Source: MW101C3 sp943367595
Lineage (GTDB): Bacteria > Cyanobacteriota > Cyanobacteriia > PCC-6307 > Cyanobiaceae
Direction of reading: 5' to 3'
Assembly (NCBI GenBank): GCA_943367595.1
Contig: CALRJS020000015.1
Span: 20,509-84,508 of the forward strand
DNA length: 64,000 nt
Below, piece after piece: positions 1 to 8,513 of the stretch. The notes beneath the pieces were generated by a model. That model worked only from the letters and a program-made list of their open reading frames with translations, searched no databases and was not told where the DNA came from. The position numbers and the translations under genes were made by a program. Each line of letters opens with the position of its first letter. The first letter of the stretch is position 1.

Positions 1-389
1 CGCAACGTGAGCTCCGGCCGCAGCAGCACACGCCGGTACAGCAGGGTGAGCCACTGGGTGGCCTGGCTCAAGGTGAGACCACTGAGCTGGGCCGAGCCGA
101 TCAGGGCCAGGGAAGCGGTGCCGTCGTTGAGGATCTCAAGGCTGCCGCCCAAAGCCTGGGCGGACGGATCAAGCATCTGCAGATCGAGCACATCCCCGGG
201 CCCCAGGATGTAGGCATCCAGCTGCAGGGGCTCGCCAGCAGGCGGCTGGGGCTGACGGATCTGGGTTGGGGGAGCTTTTGCCACTGGTGCCGCCGAGGCC
301 GCAGTGATGACATCGGGGCTCACCAACAGAGTGGCAGCAGCACAGACCAGAAGGTGACGCGCCAGGGAAGCTGGCTTCTGGGATGGCAT
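1..389 (-). CDS. Polysaccharide export outer-membrane protein, Wza-like (5' part; continues beyond the left edge)
   Basis: Reading leftwards from the ATG at 389 gives an open frame of 129 codons that runs off the window. A hydrophobic stretch (ARHLLVCAAATLLVSP) near residues 10-25 looks like a signal peptide. It is followed by YILGPGDVLDLQML, the hallmark opening of the poly-export (SLBB/Wza) domain, and by a segment ending in YRRVLLRPELTL typical of the same domain. The family forms the outer-membrane channel for capsule or exopolysaccharide. The gene diverges from the Wzz/kinase gene starting at 518, the usual functional partner of Wza. Only the N-terminus is visible, so the number of SLBB repeats is unknown. 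Confidence 0.85.
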   Translation of the reverse strand, partial: MPSQKPASLARHLLVCAAATLLVSPDVITAASAAPVAKAPPTQIRQPQPPAGEPLQLDAYILGPGDVLDLQMLDPSAQALGGSLEILNDGTASLALIGSAQLSGLTLSQATQWLTLLYRRVLLRPELTL

Positions 390-517
390 GGTGCAGACTA
401 GCCTTTGAAGGCAGGATACTTATTCCCAGGACCTTGAGCCATGCCATCCCATGGCCATGGCCTCGGCCCTTGACCCGGTACGTAACCTCCTTAGTGCTCC
501 CCAATTTTTCAAACGCG
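390..517. promoter_or_regulatory. Divergent intergenic region between export and kinase genes
   Basis: This 128-base stretch separates two divergently read polysaccharide-export genes and must carry both promoters if the start sites are as chosen. It is locally less GC-rich towards 480-515 (ccaatttttc near 501). No specific operator was recognised. The kinase frame stays open upstream to 383, but those extra codons overlap the Wza-like gene and look non-native. Confidence 0.4.
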
Positions 518-3043
518 ATGCAGTCGGACCCTGCGATCCCCTCCACAACCGCAGGGCCCCCTTCCTCCGTCTACAGCAGCAGCACTGCTGGTAGTCAGTT
601 CATGACACCCGGGGGTGGAGCCAGCCAGGAACCCTCGGGCTTTCAGAAACTGCTGCGCACATTGCGGCGCCGGCAAAGTCTGTTCCTATTCGTGTTCGGG
701 CTCACCACAGTGGTGCTGGCGGCGAACACCCTGCGACAGCGCATCCTCAACCCCGTGTATGTGGGTGGATTTCGTCTGCTCGTCTCTGATCCCCTCAACC
801 CCAGCGGCAACACCCCAGGTGGAGCGTCGAGCGCTGTGGAAAGCGTGGCACGGAGCACAATCAATGCCAACATCCCCAGCCTGATTGAGCTACTGGGAAG
901 CCCACTTCTGCTTGATCCGATCGCCAAGCAGCAGAAAGTTCCCCTTTCTTCATTGATCGGTGGCCTGACGATCACAGCTTCTGGCGGCCCCCAATCCAAT
1001 ACAGGGGTGCTGAATGTGAGCCTCCTCTGGAATGATCCAGTGGAAGGCAGGAGAATTCTCACGGCCTTGGCTGAAAATTACCCAAACTATGCGTTGGAGC
1101 AGCGCCAGGAGAAGCTGGGCCAGGGTCTCGCCTTTCTCGATCAGCAAGCGCCTGCCCTGCAGAAGCGGGTGGCCACGTTGCAGGATTCGCTTAAGCGCTT
1201 CCGGGAATCCAATGGTTTTCTCGAGCCCAGTGTCCAGGGTTCCGCGATTATCGGCGAGCGCGACAGCCTGCTGAGTTCCCTGCGGTCGCTTCAGGTACAG
1301 CAGTCAACCCTTGATACCCAGCTGGCCTCCATCCGCGCCGGCAAGCTTGTGGATCTTGGTGCTGGTTCCGTTTCGATTCCGATCCGCACCACCCCGTCCC
1401 CCAGCAGCAGCGAATCTGCCAGTTCGTCCTCCTCCTCATCTGGTGCCGCCTCACAGAGGTTGCAGCGCAGCGGACCCTCCCAGACTCAGCCCCCAGCCAA
1501 CCTCGGCTTGTCGACAGCGCCGCGGGCTGATCCGCAGATGCCGGCCTCTGGAACCACAGAGACACCTCAGGACCGGCTGAACCAATTAGAGCTCTCGATC
1601 GCCTCGGCCCGGGCCACGTACCGAGGCGATTCGCCCCAGGTTCAGGCCCTTGTCGCCCAGCGCGACAAGCTCAGGCCTTTGGTGCAGCAACAAGCCAGTG
1701 ACCAGATCACCAGCCAGTTGTTTGTCAATCGCGCTCAGCAGGATGAAATCAGCCGACAGATCTTGCTGCTGAACGACAACTTCAAGCGAAATCCCGACAA
1801 AATCCGTCAATATGACGAACTTGAGCAGCGCTTGACTGTAGCTCGGCAAAATTTCCTTTCCTATATCGAAGCACGAGAAAACTTTCGCCTCGAAGTAGCG
1901 AAGGAGACGGTGCCATGGAAGATTCTCACGCCTCCGGAGTTTGGCGATATTCCGGTCAAGCCCAACCTTTTTACGGAGTTTATCCGAGCTCTGCTGATTG
2001 GTGCCGCCGTGGGCGTTGGCGTTGTGTTGCTGCGAGAGCGCACCGATAACGTTTTTCATACGCCAAAGGAGGTGGAACAGGATCTCAATCTGCCCGTGCT
2101 TGGCCTTATTCCCTATCTTCCGCTTGATCCCAGCCGGCCCGTTCTGCAGAATCTCCGTGACCTGTCCAGTTCTGAACGCTTTGCCGTCAAGGAGTCACTG
2201 CGGAGCTTGTTCACCACCTTCCGGTTGCTGCGAGCTGACCGCGAGATCCGCTTGATCGTGCTCTCTTCAGCCACTCAGGGTGAAGGAAAATCGACCGCTG
2301 CCACGATCTTTGCCAGCACGCTTGCTGATCTCGGCCAGAAGATTCTGCTGATCGATGCCGACCTCCGCATTCCAAGACAGCATGAACACTTCGGGATCGA
2401 TAACTCCGAAGGCCTTTCCAATCTGCTCAGCGACAACTCGCTTGAGTTGAAAGGCATGATCAGGGAAATGGACCAGTCGCCTAACCTTTCCATTCTTACG
2501 GCTGGCCCAAGGCCGCCAGACCCCGGCAAGTTGCTCAATTCGCAACGCATGGTGGAATTGATCTCTCAGATTCGAACGCTCACCGACTACGACATCATCC
2601 TGTTTGATACACCGCCAAGTCTGCTGCTCTCCGATCCGGTGCTCCTGGGGGAGAAGGTGGACGGAATCCTTTATCTGATCGGATTGGGCAAGGTGGACCG
2701 GGAAATTGTGCCGCAGGCGTTGCAGCGCATTCGCTCCACGGGTGTGGACATCCTTGGCCTGATCTGCAACCAGGTGGCTTATCCCACGCGGCTTAATGAT
2801 TACGGCTACCAATATGGCTATCACTACAACTACGCCTATTCCTCTGGCTATAGGGACACGTACGGAAAAGCGCGCGTCTCTGGCTCCTCTGACAACCCTT
2901 CGCACGCAGCAGGGTCGGATTCCGATCAGAGCCCTTTGGCGTCATCCGCCGCTGATGATGCGGGGAGCACGACCCCGTCACGTGCCGGCTGGCTGCGTTC
3001 AGCCACATCGCGGTTGAATCCCTTCGACCGCCGCGACCATTGA
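518..3043 (+). CDS. Wzz/BY-kinase fusion: chain-length regulator and tyrosine autokinase
   Basis: This 841-residue protein has the classical polysaccharide copolymerase-autokinase layout. A first membrane helix lies near residues 55-72, followed by a long periplasmic coiled region with a serine-rich low-complexity stretch near 293-312. A second membrane helix lies near 487-505, then a cytosolic P-loop kinase. Walker A (TQGEGKST, ~585-592), Walker A' (LLIDADLRIPR, ~608-620) and Walker B (IILFDTPPS, ~693-701) are all present. Nine tyrosines cluster at ~760-783, the usual autophosphorylation tail. Such proteins control polymer length and export with Wza. ATG 518 was chosen because the in-frame extension to 383 overlaps the divergent gene; ATG 602 is an alternative. 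Confidence 0.9.
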   Translation: MQSDPAIPSTTAGPPSSVYSSSTAGSQFMTPGGGASQEPSGFQKLLRTLRRRQSLFLFVFGLTTVVLAANTLRQRILNPVYVGGFRLLVSDPLNPSGNTPGGASSAVESVARSTINANIPSLIELLGSPLLLDPIAKQQKVPLSSLIGGLTITASGGPQSNTGVLNVSLLWNDPVEGRRILTALAENYPNYALEQRQEKLGQGLAFLDQQAPALQKRVATLQDSLKRFRESNGFLEPSVQGSAIIGERDSLLSSLRSLQVQQSTLDTQLASIRAGKLVDLGAGSVSIPIRTTPSPSSSESASSSSSSSGAASQRLQRSGPSQTQPPANLGLSTAPRADPQMPASGTTETPQDRLNQLELSIASARATYRGDSPQVQALVAQRDKLRPLVQQQASDQITSQLFVNRAQQDEISRQILLLNDNFKRNPDKIRQYDELEQRLTVARQNFLSYIEARENFRLEVAKETVPWKILTPPEFGDIPVKPNLFTEFIRALLIGAAVGVGVVLLRERTDNVFHTPKEVEQDLNLPVLGLIPYLPLDPSRPVLQNLRDLSSSERFAVKESLRSLFTTFRLLRADREIRLIVLSSATQGEGKSTAATIFASTLADLGQKILLIDADLRIPRQHEHFGIDNSEGLSNLLSDNSLELKGMIREMDQSPNLSILTAGPRPPDPGKLLNSQRMVELISQIRTLTDYDIILFDTPPSLLLSDPVLLGEKVDGILYLIGLGKVDREIVPQALQRIRSTGVDILGLICNQVAYPTRLNDYGYQYGYHYNYAYSSGYRDTYGKARVSGSSDNPSHAAGSDSDQSPLASSAADDAGSTTPSRAGWLRSATSRLNPFDRRDH

Positions 3044-3109
3044 TGGAGCAATCACCTCTGTCTCTCCCCTGCCGAGCTGGCAACCTGTAGTTGCGGGGCC
3101 GATTGATTT

Positions 3110-3625
3110 TCAGCTCTTGACCTGACTGCCGGGCAGGAGCCTTTCCAGCATTTCCAGGTGGGCGTAAAGCGGAGCGGCCCCTGGATGTGTCCGCTTCACC
3201 CACAGCAGGGCGTCAAGGAGAGAAAGGGTTCGCAAGGAGCTCACCAAAGCCACCGCGATCAGTGCGGATCGTTCCTGACCGGCCCAGCAATGCAGGTAAA
3301 GCGGCGGGTTGCTGTCTAGGAGGTGGCGGGCGCCACTGATCGCTTCGCTCAGCCGCTCGGGACGCATGGTTTCCTGAGCGCGATGGTCAGGCAGCGAACA
3401 ACGGGCTTCCACGAAGTCGGTTGGTGGCGGTGCACAGGTCTGCTCCTCTTCCGGGTAGCAGCAGCTGAACCGAGAGCGGATGCCTGCGCGCCGCAACTGT
3501 TCCCAGTCGCCAGGGGTGCGGGGCATCGGACCAATGGCCAACTCCTGTTGCAACACCCAGCTGAAGCGAAACGGGGGTGGTTGTTTGCGCCAACGCCCGA
3601 ACAAGTGGGCCAGACGTTCTTTCAC
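3110..3625 (-). CDS. Dual-specificity/tyrosine phosphatase-like protein
   Basis: The 171-residue product carries the cysteine-phosphatase signature HCWAGQERS (Cys113, Arg119; HCx5RS) preceded by an aspartate in SLPDH (Asp80) that could be the general acid. The N-terminal FSWVLQQELAIGPMP resembles the opening strand of small dual-specificity phosphatases. The GTG start at 3625 was chosen because it overlaps the upstream stop as GTGA; the frame also stays open to an ATG at 3733, which would run through the end of the HpsJ-like gene. It is last in the operon with the cyanoexosortase and converges on the tyrosine-kinase gene, so the kinase's phosphotyrosine tail is a plausible substrate (inference). 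Confidence 0.75.
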   Translation of the reverse strand: MKERLAHLFGRWRKQPPPFRFSWVLQQELAIGPMPRTPGDWEQLRRAGIRSRFSCCYPEEEQTCAPPPTDFVEARCSLPDHRAQETMRPERLSEAISGARHLLDSNPPLYLHCWAGQERSALIAVALVSSLRTLSLLDALLWVKRTHPGAAPLYAHLEMLERLLPGSQVKS

Positions 3626-4743
3626 GAGCGACGACGACGCTGTGAACGGGAAGAACGGGAAGATCCTTTGCCGCGGGAGCCGGGTCGCAGTTTGGCCAGG
3701 CTGGCTTGGAGGCTGGACCAGCCTTTGCGCCAACGACGCTGCAGGTTGGACATCGCCTCACGGGCGGCTTTCAATCGCCGTGCCGACGCTGCTCTTGCCT
3801 TGGCCGCAGCAGCGGCGCGCTCCGGCGAGGGTTTGCTCTTGTTGCTGTCGGGCAGGTTCTGACCCAGCCGTTTGAACAGCGTCAGTGCTTGCTTCTGCAG
3901 TTGATTGAGGAACCGGGACAGGGCGGACATCCAGGGGACCACCTGAACGCCCAGGGCAAGGAACGCGATTCCTGAAACCAGGGAGCCTGCGGTGGCGAGC
4001 CTGGCCCTGGACTGCAGGGACGCAAGGCGTTGGCTCTGTTCGGACTTGAGGGTCTGGATTTGAAGTTCAAGGGCAGTATCAATGGCTTTGCCGACGCCAC
4101 GGATCGTTTCGGCGGGAGGGTCGGTTGGGCTGATTCTGATTGCACTGATTTCTGCGAACTGGCCAAGGGCGGCTTCGAATTCAGCTTTCGTGGTGAGGCT
4201 GGAGATCGAACCCATGATCTGCTGCTTTCGGGCTGTGAGTTGTTCCGTAGCCCGCGACAAATTGCTGATTTCGATACGCCTCTGGCTGATGGCTTGAATC
4301 GCGGTAATCGGTGCAGAGAGAAGGTAGGCAATGGTGAGAACGGCCACCAGCTGACGCAGCAGCTTTTTCCAGAGGGATTCAGTGAAGATTGGCTGCGGCG
4401 GGAAGCTGTAGATCAGGAGCACACATCCCAGCATCACGGGTGGGAACAAGCTGATAAAAGCTGTGATCTTGTCAATAACAACCAACGGTGAAGCTGATGG
4501 GTTGGATGTGATCAGATACACCAAGCTGTAGGTGCAATGGGCGAGCAGGGAGGCTCCCCCAATCGACAGCAGTTGTGGCTGAGATTCTCGCGACTTGCCG
4601 GCACCAGTACCGGCCGGCCTTGTTTCCGTTTCTGCAGAACGCTCGCCACTGGGGTGGCCTGCAGGCAGGGGATCCACCGCATCGAACAACGCATCGGGTG
4701 TGGAGTTGGCCGGATCAACCATGGAATCTTTGGCGGCGGTCAT
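3622..4743 (-). CDS. HpsJ-like membrane protein of the cyanoexosortase operon
   Basis: This 373-residue protein has an N-terminal cytosolic segment rich in Pro, Ser and Glu, then three hydrophobic segments (near residues 60-80, 88-112 and 128-152). A helical, Gln/Ser/Thr-rich region follows, then a fourth membrane segment (LVSGIAFLALGVQVV, near 260-275). The tail is strongly basic, Ala/Arg-rich, ending in RRRRS. This layout and its place directly after an exosortase match the HpsJ-like proteins described with cyanobacterial exosortases and with hormogonium polysaccharide loci. Function is unknown. The start overlaps the preceding gene as ATGA. The family name rests on recall of architecture and context, not on an alignment. 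Confidence 0.6.
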   Translation of the reverse strand: MTAAKDSMVDPANSTPDALFDAVDPLPAGHPSGERSAETETRPAGTGAGKSRESQPQLLSIGGASLLAHCTYSLVYLITSNPSASPLVVIDKITAFISLFPPVMLGCVLLIYSFPPQPIFTESLWKKLLRQLVAVLTIAYLLSAPITAIQAISQRRIEISNLSRATEQLTARKQQIMGSISSLTTKAEFEAALGQFAEISAIRISPTDPPAETIRGVGKAIDTALELQIQTLKSEQSQRLASLQSRARLATAGSLVSGIAFLALGVQVVPWMSALSRFLNQLQKQALTLFKRLGQNLPDSNKSKPSPERAAAAAKARAASARRLKAAREAMSNLQRRWRKGWSSLQASLAKLRPGSRGKGSSRSSRSQRRRRS

Positions 4744-5414
4744 GAAGTGAGCAGAAGTTTAAGCTGCGGTCGCAAATTGCTGTACATTCTTTTCAGTGAT
4801 GCGGGCGTGGGTTCTTCTCTGGCAACGCTGCCCTCCATGGTGCTGCTGATGGTCACGAGAACGCAATCGGTGCGTCGGTTCGGCCGCAACCCCAGCACCC
4901 GCTGTACCTGCTGGCGTGCATTGGCGGGAGGCTGCTGAGCGGCAGCGAAGGCTGATTCGGTGACAGCTCCTTTGCCCGCTGCTGTGAGGCAAGTCTGGAG
5001 GGCGAGGCGCTTGTTGATGGTGCCGATGGCCACCTGGTCGTCTCCCAGTTGGCTGAGGCGGCGGTTGCCCATCTTGAGGGAGGGTTGATCCTTGGTGGCG
5101 GCGGCCAGCTGGAACCCCACCAAGCTGCGTGGGGAGAGCATGGCCAGTTGGAGCCGAAACAGAGTTGGCCCTTCAGGTGCAGGTTGGCTGGCCGCCAGTT
5201 TGTAGCGGACGATCGGGCTGAAGGCAAGATCGGAGCTGCGGCTGCCCTCGCTGCCAGCCTCCGGCGTGAGCGTGTGGCCTGGCACGGCAAGTCTGGCCGT
5301 GGAAGGCAAAGTGGCGCTGGGCCAACGCGGCCAGAACACCACCTGAAGCGTGGCGCCCAGGCAGCCTGCTGCTGCCAGAGCGAGCCAGAAACGAACCAGC
5401 GCTTGGGGCAGCAT
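4740..5414 (-). CDS. Cyanoexosortase-associated protein (EpsI-like)
   Basis: A 224-residue protein with one N-terminal membrane anchor (FWLALAAAGCLGATLQVVF) and a predicted extracytoplasmic domain. It directly follows the exosortase gene and precedes the HpsJ-like gene. Small one-pass proteins in this position are typical partners of exosortases (EpsI-like proteins and cyanoexosortase-system-associated families). Their role is unproven but is thought to be assistance in substrate processing or polymer assembly. ATG 5414 is used; a TTG at 5420 overlaps the upstream stop as TTGA, the pattern seen elsewhere in this locus, and is equally possible. No catalytic motif was recognised. Confidence 0.6.
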   Translation of the reverse strand: MLPQALVRFWLALAAAGCLGATLQVVFWPRWPSATLPSTARLAVPGHTLTPEAGSEGSRSSDLAFSPIVRYKLAASQPAPEGPTLFRLQLAMLSPRSLVGFQLAAATKDQPSLKMGNRRLSQLGDDQVAIGTINKRLALQTCLTAAGKGAVTESAFAAAQQPPANARQQVQRVLGLRPNRRTDCVLVTISSTMEGSVAREEPTPASLKRMYSNLRPQLKLLLTS

Positions 5415-5416
5415 GC

Positions 5417-6337
5417 TCAATCCGCAGGTGAAACCGATGGGTTGGTGGGAGGTGGTCCGAGTTCCTTGTCAAGCACCTTGAGATAAAACCAGGAGAAGGC
5501 GCAGACGGCGATGCCGGAGAACACCAGTGACCCCTCTCCCTCATGGAAGAAATCAAACCACCAATCATCCTGTGAGTTGTTCAGCAGCTGGATGTAGATG
5601 ATCAGATTCAGCAGGGCCACACGGAAGGTATTGGAGATAATGGCGATCACCGGTGCGATCAACAGGATTGTGAGCTTGTTGCGAAAACTGCGTAAAGGGA
5701 ACGCCAGAAGAAAGATGATGGCGATTGAAAGAACCTGGGCGATCTGCTCATAGCCACTGCAGCGTTCCATCACGGAAACCGAGGCCTGGCCGCTGATGGT
5801 GATCACCCTCTCATTGGTTGACACATCAAAGCCGAGCAGGGCGAGCAACATGCTGGCCATTGATGCGGTGCCCACACTGAGCATGCGCTCGGGGTAAACA
5901 TGCTGGCCGATCAAGGACAGCGGAACCAGTGCAAGGATGAAGATCTGATGCCAGAACTCCCTGATCCGACGCATGGGTGTGCACAGCAGAGCCAGGCTGA
6001 TGGCTTCGAGCGGAGCCAGCGCATAGATCACGGAATCTCGATCGAGAATCATACTGCTACGCACCAGGCACCAGGTGAGGATGGCGAAACCCACCACCAT
6101 TCCCGGCAGTGAAGGACGGGGGCGGAGGCTTTCGAGCCGGTCTTCCATGCAGGTGAGTGCGCCCCACCAGCAGAGAACGCTGAACACCAGCAGGGCGGTG
6201 GCGTCTTGGGTGGCATAGATCACCCAGACGTTGTGGAAGGCCACGACACCAGCCGTCAGCAACCAGAGGTTTCGCGGGTTGGCCGGGGGAATCCTGCGCC
6301 ACAGATCCGCCAGTAGTGCGGCCAGGTTGATCTTCAT
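5417..6337 (-). CDS. Cyanoexosortase (exosortase/archaeosortase family transpeptidase-like protein)
   Basis: The 306-residue polytopic protein has the three invariant exosortase active-site residues in the expected membrane-edge contexts: Cys193 (MERCSGYEQ), Arg239 (SNTFRVALLN) and His265 (FFHEGEGSLVF). About eight hydrophobic segments are visible. Exosortases are membrane enzymes proposed to cleave and attach C-terminal sorting-signal (PEP-CTERM-type) proteins, and they are commonly encoded in exopolysaccharide loci. The gene overlaps its upstream neighbour, the sugar dehydratase, as ATGA (6337-6334), and is followed by its associated protein. No substrate with a recognisable C-terminal sorting signal was seen in this window. 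Confidence 0.85.
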   Translation of the reverse strand: MKINLAALLADLWRRIPPANPRNLWLLTAGVVAFHNVWVIYATQDATALLVFSVLCWWGALTCMEDRLESLRPRPSLPGMVVGFAILTWCLVRSSMILDRDSVIYALAPLEAISLALLCTPMRRIREFWHQIFILALVPLSLIGQHVYPERMLSVGTASMASMLLALLGFDVSTNERVITISGQASVSVMERCSGYEQIAQVLSIAIIFLLAFPLRSFRNKLTILLIAPVIAIISNTFRVALLNLIIYIQLLNNSQDDWWFDFFHEGEGSLVFSGIAVCAFSWFYLKVLDKELGPPPTNPSVSPAD

Positions 6338-8253
6338 CGTCGATGCGAGGCGATGCCGACCTCAGCTGTATAGCCCTCGACCAGACGATACAGGCACTCC
6401 AACGTGGCGGTTTCGTCCCAGGCGGCCAGTGCCTGTTCCAACTGGCTGAGTTTCCAGCCGAATTCTTCGTGTCCCGTCATCGGCTCCTGGGCCCGGCGAA
6501 TCAGGGGATGGCACGTGGGTTGATCGCCAGCGCTGATCAGCAGCTCTTCGTAAAGCTTCTCGCCGGGACGCAGGCCTGTGTAAGCCACCTCGATGTCGCC
6601 ATCGGGATGGCGCTCATCGCGCACCCGAAGCCCAGAGAGCTCGATCATCTGACGAGCAAGATCGGCGATCCGCACCGGTTCACCCATGTCAAGCAGGAAG
6701 AGATCGCCCCCGCAGGCCATGCCGGTGGCCTGCAGCACAAGCTGCACCGCCTCAGGGATGGTCATGAAGTAGCGGGTGACGGACGGATGGGTGACCGTGA
6801 CGGGCCCCCCTTCGGCAATCTGTTGGTGAAAGAGCGGAATCACCGAGCCGGAAGACGCCAGCACATTGCCGAAGCGCACCATGGAGAAAACGGGGCCTGA
6901 TCCTTGCCGGACCTGTTCCCGGGCTGCCGATTGGATCAGCAGTTCGCACACCCGTTTGCTGGCTCCCATCACATTGGTGGGACGCACGGCTTTATCGGTG
7001 GAAATCAACGTGAGCCGCTCGACATCGGCGGACCAGGCCGCCTCGATCACCGCCTTGGTCGCATGCAGGTTGTTGGCCACTCCGGCGCAAAGGTTGGCTT
7101 CCACCATCGGCACATGCTTATAAGCGGCCGCATGGAAGATGGTGTCGATCGCATACCGGCGGCAAAGACGTGTGAGATGAGCGGCATCTGTGGCATCGCC
7201 AAGGACCGGCACCACCTCCACTTCGGCAGGGCAGGTTTTGCTGAGTTCCATGTGGATGGTGTACAGCGCAAACTCACTGCGCTCATACAGCACAAGGCAG
7301 CGGGCCCCGAGGCTGAGGGCCTGCCGGCATAGTTCACTGCCGATGGAGCCGCCGCTGCCGGTGACGAGCACACCCTTGCCTGCCACCGCTGCTGTGAGCA
7401 GTTGAGGGTCGGGGGTGGAAGGCTCCCGCCCCAGCAGATCCTCGATGGACACCGGCTGCAGATCGGTGACAAGGCGTTGGCCTGTGGCCAGCTGGGCCAG
7501 CGATGGAATCGAGAACACCTTCATCCCCTGGTTGGCCAGCAGATCCACGAGCATCCGCTTGCGATCCCGCTGAACCGACGGCAGTGCCAACAGCACCTGC
7601 TCCACCCGGTGCCGCTTGATCAAGACGGGAAGCTCCTTGGGCAGATGGATGCTGACGTTCTGGAGGTGGCGCCCCTGCAGGCTGGGTTCGTCATCCAGAA
7701 AGCCGACCACCTGAAAGCGCGAATCGTTGCGCAACTCCTGCAACAGGCGCATGCCGGTGGATCCAGCGCCGTAAATCAATGTGCGCAACACCGGTTGCCC
7801 CGCTTCGGGCGCCCGCCGCTGAGAGCGATGAATCAGATAGATCAGCAGGTCGCGCATCACGATGCGGCTGGCGATCGCCGTGCCAGAGATCAGCAACCAA
7901 TAGAGAATCCAGAAGGATCGCGGTGGCTGATAGATGCCCAGCAGACGGGTGATCACCAGCATCAGCAACACCATCACTGCCGTACGGGGCAGGAGGCCGT
8001 AAAGCGAATGGCTTCCGGAGGAACGCGTGAGGCCGCGATACCAGCCGCTGAGATAAAGCACCAGCAATCCGCTGGCCACAGCCCAGGGAACCATGGTGAG
8101 GTGGCCTGCCACGATCACCGCAAGGCCCTGCTCCTCTGATAGGCGCAGCACCAGCGCTGAGATGTAGCAGACGGTGATCAGCCAGCCATCAATCCCGATC
8201 AGGATCAAGCGCCGCAGAACCACGTGCTTCTGAATCAGCGAGAAAACGGGCAA
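6334..8253 (-). CDS. Membrane nucleotide-sugar 4,6-dehydratase/epimerase (CapD/WbpM/PglF type)
   Basis: This 639-residue protein has four N-terminal membrane helices (first ~150 residues) and a first nucleotide-binding domain starting LIYGAGSTGMRLL (~178). A second, catalytic SDR domain starts at VLVTGSGGSIGSEL (~293), with STDK and the NVMGASKR motif (~412-425). This is the layout of the WbpM/PglF family, which turns UDP-GlcNAc into UDP-4-keto-6-deoxy sugars at the cytosolic membrane face. The Met-Lys arrangement without Tyr fits WbpM-like enzymes. The best start is a TTG at 8253; no ATG precedes the first helix. It leads the operon with the cyanoexosortase, and about 260 bases upstream are free of genes and presumably hold the promoter. 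Confidence 0.88.
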   Translation of the reverse strand: MPVFSLIQKHVVLRRLILIGIDGWLITVCYISALVLRLSEEQGLAVIVAGHLTMVPWAVASGLLVLYLSGWYRGLTRSSGSHSLYGLLPRTAVMVLLMLVITRLLGIYQPPRSFWILYWLLISGTAIASRIVMRDLLIYLIHRSQRRAPEAGQPVLRTLIYGAGSTGMRLLQELRNDSRFQVVGFLDDEPSLQGRHLQNVSIHLPKELPVLIKRHRVEQVLLALPSVQRDRKRMLVDLLANQGMKVFSIPSLAQLATGQRLVTDLQPVSIEDLLGREPSTPDPQLLTAAVAGKGVLVTGSGGSIGSELCRQALSLGARCLVLYERSEFALYTIHMELSKTCPAEVEVVPVLGDATDAAHLTRLCRRYAIDTIFHAAAYKHVPMVEANLCAGVANNLHATKAVIEAAWSADVERLTLISTDKAVRPTNVMGASKRVCELLIQSAAREQVRQGSGPVFSMVRFGNVLASSGSVIPLFHQQIAEGGPVTVTHPSVTRYFMTIPEAVQLVLQATGMACGGDLFLLDMGEPVRIADLARQMIELSGLRVRDERHPDGDIEVAYTGLRPGEKLYEELLISAGDQPTCHPLIRRAQEPMTGHEEFGWKLSQLEQALAAWDETATLECLYRLVEGYTAEVGIASHRR

Positions 8254-8513
8254 GGAGAACAGGGGACGGGTGAAGGTGATCGGGGAAAGCTGTTCAGCTG
8301 GGGCAGTGAGCAGGATGGCGTTCGGCGGTTCGGTGCATGAGAGCTGAAACCGATCAGCCCGGATGTGTGGGCATTCTCCTCCAGTGATCCGTATTGGTGA
8401 AATCGAGCAGCGAGCCAGAACGCGGCCGTCTGCACGTCTGCTTGCTGGAGGCGGCAGGTGAAGGCGTCTCCTTAGAGAAACCTTGGAAAACCATGAGGCG
8501 ATGGTAACTTAGC

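Noticed and set aside
383..517. In-frame upstream extension of the Wzz/BY-kinase gene
   Set aside because: It overlaps the divergent Wza-like gene start and encodes no conserved sequence.
7402..8139. A 245-codon plus-strand frame within the dehydratase gene
   Set aside because: Gln/His-rich shadow of the WbpM-like gene with no motif.
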